Assembly (NCBI GenBank): GCA_016844285.1
Contig: JAENIS010000058.1
Span: forward strand, 1-9,229
Length of the DNA: 9,229 nucleotides
Source of the DNA: Dehalococcoidales bacterium
Lineage (GTDB): Bacteria; Chloroflexota; Dehalococcoidia; Dehalococcoidales; UBA2162
Direction: 5' to 3'
Part shown: piece by piece, positions 6,004 to 9,229 of the stretch
Numbering within the stretch: the first letter of the stretch is position 1
How the letters are laid out: every line of letters starts with the position of its first letter
Translations under genes and position numbers: made by a program
The notes under the pieces: generated by a model
The model's input: the letters and a program-made list of their open reading frames with translations, nothing else
What the model was told of the DNA's origin: nothing
Database searches by the model: none

Positions 6004-7257
6004 TTGGTCACCAGAAAAGTAGCCATTACTGGTTCGCAAAATCGTTATGGTTACGTCGTTGTTGTCTTCAGCTTCCTCATCCAGGCTATTGGATTGAGCT
6101 TGATAACCGGCTTTGGCCTTTTCTTCAACCCGATGCTGGCCGAGTTTGGCTGGTCACGAGCCACTATCTCGGCAGCAAGTACGATAAATGCATTTTCAAG
6201 TGGGTTGGCCAGTATCCCTACCGGTATCCTTAATGACCGCTTTGGCCCCAGAATTGTGATGGCCATTTACGGCATTATTTTTGGCCTGGGGTTTATACTC
6301 ATATCGCGTGTTAATAGCCCATGGCAGCTTTATCTTGCCTTTGGTGTTGCCGTTGGTATAGGTATGACTGCCATCAATATCGTCTTGCTCTCTACGATAG
6401 CCAGGTGGTTTGCCACTCGCAGAAGTATGATGACTGCTCTCGTTAAGGCCGGGGCTGGGGTAGGGATATTCATTATGCCATTCATCATTACTGCTCTTAT
6501 CCAGAACTCCGGCTGGCGAAAGACTACTCTCTTTCTGGGCGTTGCCTCTCTTGCTATTATGGTCATTTCGGCGCAGTTTTTACGCCGCGCGCCGGTGCAA
6601 GAAGAGACTCCTCTTAATAGCGAAGGACAATCTAACCACGCTGTTATCAAGGAAAACGAGAGCGGGCTTTCATTCCGTGAAGCGAGCAAGACGAGACAGT
6701 TCTGGCTGGTTTGTCTGGCCTTTGCCGCCTTCACCTACTCATTTCAGACAGTGCAGCTCCATATTGTTCCCTATGCGGAGGATTCTGGTATCTCTGCAGC
6801 AAGTGCTGCCGTTATTATCTCTATTATTGGCATTGTGAGCATTGCCGGCCGGTTAGCACTTGGTTACATCGGGGATAAGTGGGGCACCAAACAGGGATTT
6901 ATCTTCGTTTGCTTAATTCTGATGACTGCCTTAGTCTGGTTACTGACAACCAGAGGGCTTACGATGCTATACCTGTTTGCCGGCATCTACGGCATGTTCC
7001 ACGGCGGTTTACAGACAATAATATCGCCGGTAGTCGCCAGCCTCTTTGGGACTCGGAATATGGGTTCTATTTTTGGGGCAACATCTTCTTTTGGCACTAT
7101 TATTGGTAGCCTGGGTGGCTTTCTAACGGGATACTTTTATGATAGATTGGGTAGCTATACCGTTGCCTTCTTAGTCTGCCTTGGACTGGCGATTCTGGGA
7201 CTGGTTGCCCTGCTTTTTATCCAGCCCGTGCTTAAAGGCCAGTCAGTAAAATCCTAA
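6004..7257 (+). CDS. MFS transporter, oxalate/formate or monocarboxylate-type
   Basis: A 417-residue major facilitator carrier with about twelve hydrophobic segments and a hydrophilic central loop near residues 194-232. The loop 2-3 signature is GILNDRFGPR (74-83) and its second-half counterpart GRLALGYIGDKWG (282-294). The N-terminal pattern YGYV...FFNP...EFGWSRATIS places it in the same cluster as the 315-1538 carrier, so the two are distant paralogues. The likely role is uptake or exchange of an organic acid, plausibly the substrate of the two enzymes encoded just upstream. I accept a TTG start at 6004 because GGAG at 5992-5995 is well placed and no ATG lies before the first helix. It ends nine bases from the convergent SRPBCC gene, with no obvious terminator between them. 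Confidence 0.9.
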   Translation: MVTRKVAITGSQNRYGYVVVVFSFLIQAIGLSLITGFGLFFNPMLAEFGWSRATISAASTINAFSSGLASIPTGILNDRFGPRIVMAIYGIIFGLGFILISRVNSPWQLYLAFGVAVGIGMTAINIVLLSTIARWFATRRSMMTALVKAGAGVGIFIMPFIITALIQNSGWRKTTLFLGVASLAIMVISAQFLRRAPVQEETPLNSEGQSNHAVIKENESGLSFREASKTRQFWLVCLAFAAFTYSFQTVQLHIVPYAEDSGISAASAAVIISIIGIVSIAGRLALGYIGDKWGTKQGFIFVCLILMTALVWLLTTRGLTMLYLFAGIYGMFHGGLQTIISPVVASLFGTRNMGSIFGATSSFGTIIGSLGGFLTGYFYDRLGSYTVAFLVCLGLAILGLVALLFIQPVLKGQSVKS

Positions 7258-7266
7258 AAGTAGGGT

Positions 7267-7707
7267 TCATGCTTCCACCAGACTCTTTAGCTTGACCAGC
7301 ATGTGTTCCAGATGGGCTTCAGAAATGGAGCGCCGGAATAGCCCCGCAACCTTACCGAGAATTCCATAAGGCAACCTGATATCCTCCGAACAAGTTAGTC
7401 GGCTGCCAGACGGAGTAGCCACTATTGTATACCTTTGTTTGTAGCCCTTCACGAAATTTCCAGATGTCATTTTGAATGCAACCCTCTCGTTTACTACCCA
7501 TTCCGTAATGATGAAGTTTAACTTCATGAGCTGGCCGACAGCCCTTTCCTCAAAGTAAAAGGATGTCCTCATGCCGCTGCACTGCTCACTTGTGCGGCGG
7601 AGCGTTTTTAAGGTAATACACCACTTTAGAATCTTTTCTGGTTCAACCAAAAAAGGCCAGATTTTCTCCGCTACCTCCGCTATTTCAATAGACCTATGGA
7701 TTTTCAC
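7267..7707 (-). CDS. SRPBCC-family (START/polyketide cyclase-like) protein
   Basis: A protein of about 146 residues resembling the SRPBCC fold, whose deep hydrophobic cavity binds lipids or other hydrophobic ligands. Visible landmarks are the N-terminal strand KIHRSIEI, the helix AEVAEKIWPFLVEPEKILKW, the central strands (TSFYFEERAVG, NFIITEWVVNERVAFKM) and a long C-terminal helix (SEAHLEHMLVKLKSLVEA). Ligand and activity cannot be inferred. I choose the GTG at 7707 because GGAG lies nine bases upstream and the fold begins there. The frame stays open to another GTG at 7743, adding twelve residues, but that codon has no ribosome site. It is convergent with the carrier at 6004-7257. Confidence 0.75.
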   Translation of the reverse strand: MKIHRSIEIAEVAEKIWPFLVEPEKILKWCITLKTLRRTSEQCSGMRTSFYFEERAVGQLMKLNFIITEWVVNERVAFKMTSGNFVKGYKQRYTIVATPSGSRLTCSEDIRLPYGILGKVAGLFRRSISEAHLEHMLVKLKSLVEA

Positions 7708-7735
7708 TCCAGACCGCTCCAATTGTTCCACATAT

Positions 7736-7912
7736 GATGACACCGACTATTTCGTTGATGAAATCGATAATAACATCATACCACACTGTTCACTGGACAA
7801 TCTAAGCCCAAAGGAATTCATTGAAAATACTGATGTGTTCCCCGAAAACTGGACCAAAGAAGTAAGTAAAACAAGCGATTATTCAATACGCCGCTACATT
7901 CTGAGTAGATAG
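7736..7912 (+). pseudogene. C-terminal remnant of a DDE (rve-type) transposase, tentative
   Basis: This frame reads as protein for 58 codons up to TAG at 7910-7912, with a purine-first codon pattern, but has no start codon or ribosome site before it. Upstream it merges with the antisense of the SRPBCC gene. The segment NNIIPHCSLDNLSPKEFIE resembles the C-terminal tail of IS3-type and related integrase-core transposases (PHSSL...TPxEF). The remaining residues (NTDVFPENW...IRRYILSR) are not recognised. It is best read as the broken end of an old insertion sequence. Identity is tentative; the coding character is better supported than the family name. Confidence 0.4.
7775..7783 (-). promoter_or_regulatory. 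Candidate extended -10 for the SRPBCC gene
   Basis: On the minus strand TGGTATGAT (7783-7775), preceded by GTG, repeats the motif found before the 1873 gene almost base for base over about 13 positions. The start point would be near 7768, upstream of both possible starts of the SRPBCC gene. No -35 is convincing. The site lies inside the transposase-like remnant on the other strand. Confidence 0.3.
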
Positions 7913-7934
7913 TCCTCTGTCACCGGAGCAATGG

Positions 7935-8105
7935 TCATTGATATGGACGTCCACTGATGCACCTGTCAAGAAAGATGCTTCTTCTACCAGCCTGTACCCC
8001 GGCGTGCCTTAGTAGCCTGTCTAACTGTTTCTCGCTGCCATTCAATGGTTTCGGTATCCGCCCCCCAAAATCGTCCGCTGCGTTGCCAATAATAATAAGC
8101 TTCAT
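7935..8105 (-). pseudogene. Short uracil-DNA-glycosylase-like fragment
   Basis: A 56-codon frame starting at ATG 8105 with GGAGG at 8115-8111 five bases upstream, so the start is well formed. The N-terminus MKLIIIGNAADD, then PKPLNGSEKQLDRLLRHAGV, then IFLDRCISGRP parallels the first third of the uracil-DNA glycosylase superfamily (GEAPG, then PFxGxxGxxLDxLLxxxG, then NVVKCRP). A full enzyme would be roughly 180-230 residues; this stops right after the CxxRP region, so it is truncated or a miniature relative. The catalytic region cannot be assessed. A 6-bp hairpin (8136-8141 with 8146-8151) lies just upstream of the gene. Family assignment is by eye and tentative. Confidence 0.4.
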
Positions 8106-8522
8106 CCGACCCTCCCCTTGTAACCGCATCAGGCATTGCCGTCTTCGGCAAACGGTGTCTAACCTTCAGAAGCTCCTTGGCTACTAGAGATAAGTATTTA
8201 GCCTCTCGAAGAGCTGCGCTTGCCGACCGTCGCTGTCCCAGCTTGAAAAGAACTAGAATCCACTATACTGGAGGCAGAATCATACGACATATCACACAGT
8301 CCTCAGGATTGTTTAGCCACTAGCTTGACAAGTACGGCATATGATAAGATTGGGTTAATCATGAAAACAGGTTTTGGTTAAGTAACACAAATGTTCTAGT
8401 TTGTACGTAAAACCACTGTTTGGTATAATAGATGGCAAATCCGGTATGCGCTACCAACTACCTTGCTACTGCCCTTTTTGAAGCTAACTTCCGCCTACCC
8501 TACTTACCATAATCAGATTTTG
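8106..8522. other. Gene-free stretch between remnant genes
   Basis: No intact gene is visible. A minus-strand frame from about 8264 down to 8106 is partly protein-like (AALREAKYLSLVAKELL...) but lacks a usable start and is not recognised. The stretch carries a small hairpin (8136-8151), an isolated TTGACA at 8325-8330 without a properly spaced -10, and the promoter candidate at 8401-8429. The attachment site of the recombinase at 8523-8996 might be expected here, but no duplicated core can be seen in this window. Confidence 0.4.
8401..8429 (+). promoter_or_regulatory. Orphan extended -10 promoter facing the recombinase
   Basis: TGGTATAAT at 8421-8429 combines a perfect -10 box with an extended TG. 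A weak -35 (TTGTAC, 8401-8406) sits 17 bases upstream of the -10. Transcription would start near 8436 and run rightwards into the antisense strand of the recombinase remnant. No reading frame begins behind it, so it would make either a non-coding transcript or nothing of consequence. Confidence 0.4.
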
Positions 8523-8996
8523 CTAATAACGGTTTGTAGCGGCCTCAATTTCACGCTTGCGGTTAAGTAGCCTGTCAAAGCTCTCCGCCGCCGCTTGTTG
8601 CAGACCGGGGGCAACGTGGCTATAGGCGTCAAGCGTCATCTGAATACTGGCATGGCCTAGCCTCTCCTGGACTATCTTGGGGTGTATTCCCTGGGTAAGC
8701 ATCAAACTGGCGTGGGTATGTCTAAGGTCGTGAAAGCGGACAGCCTTCAAGCCACTCCTGCCAACAAACGAAGTCCAAGCCCGGGTTATCGTATTGGGCC
8801 GGATAAGTTTACCCTCAGTAGTGCTAAATACCAGGTCGTTATCGGTTAGCCGAAGTCCTAGCATCGCTCTGTCCATTGCCTGGATATCATGGTGGGCTTT
8901 GAGCACCAGGGTCGCAGAAGGCGTCAAGGCGATTGTGCACCTGTTCTTGGCCGACTTCGGTTGAGAGAACACAAATGCGTGGTGTGTTGTTGTCAA
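8523..8996 (-). CDS. N-terminally truncated tyrosine recombinase (phage-type integrase), probably a pseudogene
   Basis: A 157-codon frame holding only the C-terminal catalytic domain. Visible are the beta-hairpin lysine region (QPKSAKNR, Lys14), HDLRH (His89, Arg92), LGHASIQMT (His115) and the nucleophile in DAYSHV (Tyr125). Absent are the N-terminal DNA-binding and core-binding domains and the first catalytic Arg; intact relatives run to about 350-400 residues. The only start is TTG at 8996, and its first two codons (to 8991) lie inside the insertion-sequence end that begins at about 8991. The gene was therefore most likely split by that insertion, and any product could not cut DNA. The element it once mobilised may include the remnants at 7736-8105. 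Confidence 0.85.
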   Translation of the reverse strand: MTTTHHAFVFSQPKSAKNRCTIALTPSATLVLKAHHDIQAMDRAMLGLRLTDNDLVFSTTEGKLIRPNTITRAWTSFVGRSGLKAVRFHDLRHTHASLMLTQGIHPKIVQERLGHASIQMTLDAYSHVAPGLQQAAAESFDRLLNRKREIEAATNRY

Positions 8997-9037
8997 GCGA
9001 AAATGTCACCCTAAATGTTAAGCGAAAATGTCACCCT
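8995..9037. repeat. Tandem direct repeats at the IS end
   Basis: AAGCGAAAATGTCACCCT occurs at 8995-9012 and again, identically, at 9020-9037. Each copy is preceded by TGT plus one base (TGTC at 8991, TGTT at 9016). The period is 25 bases. Such doubled sites at an insertion-sequence terminus are typical transposase-binding sites. The repeats lie between the transposase stop at 9048 and the junction with the recombinase. Confidence 0.75.
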
Positions 9038-9047
9038 CCTGCTTTCG

Positions 9048-9229
9048 TTAGCGGTAAACCCACTGTCGCCAAGGATGGTCTTTAAGTGGTTTAGTTACAT
9101 GGCGAGGAATACGTCCGGAACTATCAGCAATCACTCCAATTAACTCTCGCATCTTGGTCGCTTCGGCTGGTGCTGGAGCAGTATCCAGGTAATGTCCCCG
9201 GTAATATATCCTGAGACAGTCATCGAGTT
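9048..9229 (-). CDS. Transposase C-terminus (DDE integrase-type), partial
   Basis: The last 59 codons of a frame that enters from beyond the right edge and stops at TAA 9050-9048. Readable segments are LDDCLRIYYRGHYLD, MRELIGVIADSSGRIPRH and the basic tail KPLKDHPWRQWVYR. An ending of the type KPxxxHPWR after a YYxGxxL strand recalls integrase-core transposases of IS481/ISNCY-like elements. The DDE catalytic residues lie outside the window. Its position immediately inside a repeat-bearing IS end supports the assignment. The exact family cannot be settled from this tail. Confidence 0.6.
   Translation of the reverse strand, partial: LDDCLRIYYRGHYLDTAPAPAEATKMRELIGVIADSSGRIPRHVTKPLKDHPWRQWVYR

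Larger units (their letters stand above)
8991..9229 (-). mobile_element. End of an insertion sequence (partial; continues past the window)
   Basis: The element end starts at about 8991 with TGT, carries two direct repeats (8995-9012 and 9020-9037), and contains the transposase C-terminus reading away from the end. It abuts a recombinase gene truncated at exactly this place. TG termini with internally repeated end sequences are known for IS21-type and some IS481/ISNCY-type elements. The other end, the rest of the transposase and any target duplication lie outside the window. Confidence 0.65.

Noticed and set aside
8106..8264. Protein-like minus-strand frame (AALREAKYLSLVAKELL...) upstream of the UDG-like fragment
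   Set aside because: It has no usable start, follows an in-frame stop at about 8265, and matches no family I recognise; the coding signal is too weak to list as a gene.
8325..8350. TTGACA followed by TAAGAT as a promoter
   Set aside because: The spacing is only 14 bases, too short for a normal sigma-70 promoter, and no gene follows on that strand.
8440..8475. Minus-strand text AGTTGGTAGCGCATACCGGATTTG resembling the D-arm part of a tRNA, possibly an attachment site
   Set aside because: No T-arm, acceptor stem or properly paired anticodon stem follows, so it cannot be called a tRNA or a tRNA fragment.

Overview
The window looks like a chromosomal stretch of an uncultured free-living bacterium. 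A Dehalococcoidia-like member of the Chloroflexota is my best guess, resting on gene content (oxalate/formate- or monocarboxylate-type MFS carriers, a MmgE/PrpD plus isocitrate-dehydrogenase-family pair, LiaF/PspC-type small membrane proteins) and on GC-rich hairpin repeats between genes. This is inference from gene style; no rRNA or other marker gene is present.

Layout. 1-314: no gene; a cluster of hairpin repeats, one of them terminator-like. 315-1538 (-): a 12-helix MFS carrier whose start lies at a possible leaderless promoter overlapped by an inverted repeat. 1539-1872: no gene; a second copy of the two-hairpin repeat seen at 155-231. 1873-3085 (+): three small membrane proteins (4-helix LiaF/DUF5668-like; PspC plus LiaF-like; 3-helix LiaF-like) that share one two-helix building block, with a near-consensus sigma-70 promoter before the PspC gene. 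3277-5789 (+): a MmgE/PrpD-family protein followed by an NAD-type beta-decarboxylating dehydrogenase. 6004-7257 (+): a second MFS carrier related to the first. 7267-7707 (-): a small SRPBCC-fold protein, convergent with the carrier.

From about 7736 to the end the window is a graveyard of mobile and broken genes. It holds a transposase-like C-terminal remnant (+), a short uracil-DNA-glycosylase-like remnant (-), about 400 bases with no gene, the catalytic half of a tyrosine recombinase (-), and the end of an insertion sequence whose transposase C-terminus runs off the window edge. The recombinase is cut exactly where the IS end begins, so the IS probably interrupted it.

How the parts may work together (inference): 3277-7257 reads as a small catabolic unit. 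The 6004 carrier would import an organic acid. The MmgE/PrpD protein would dehydrate, isomerise or decarboxylate it, and the dehydrogenase would oxidatively decarboxylate a 2-hydroxy acid. The 1873-3085 trio looks like an envelope-stress or membrane-integrity module without its usual regulators. No CRISPR array, rRNA or convincing tRNA was seen.
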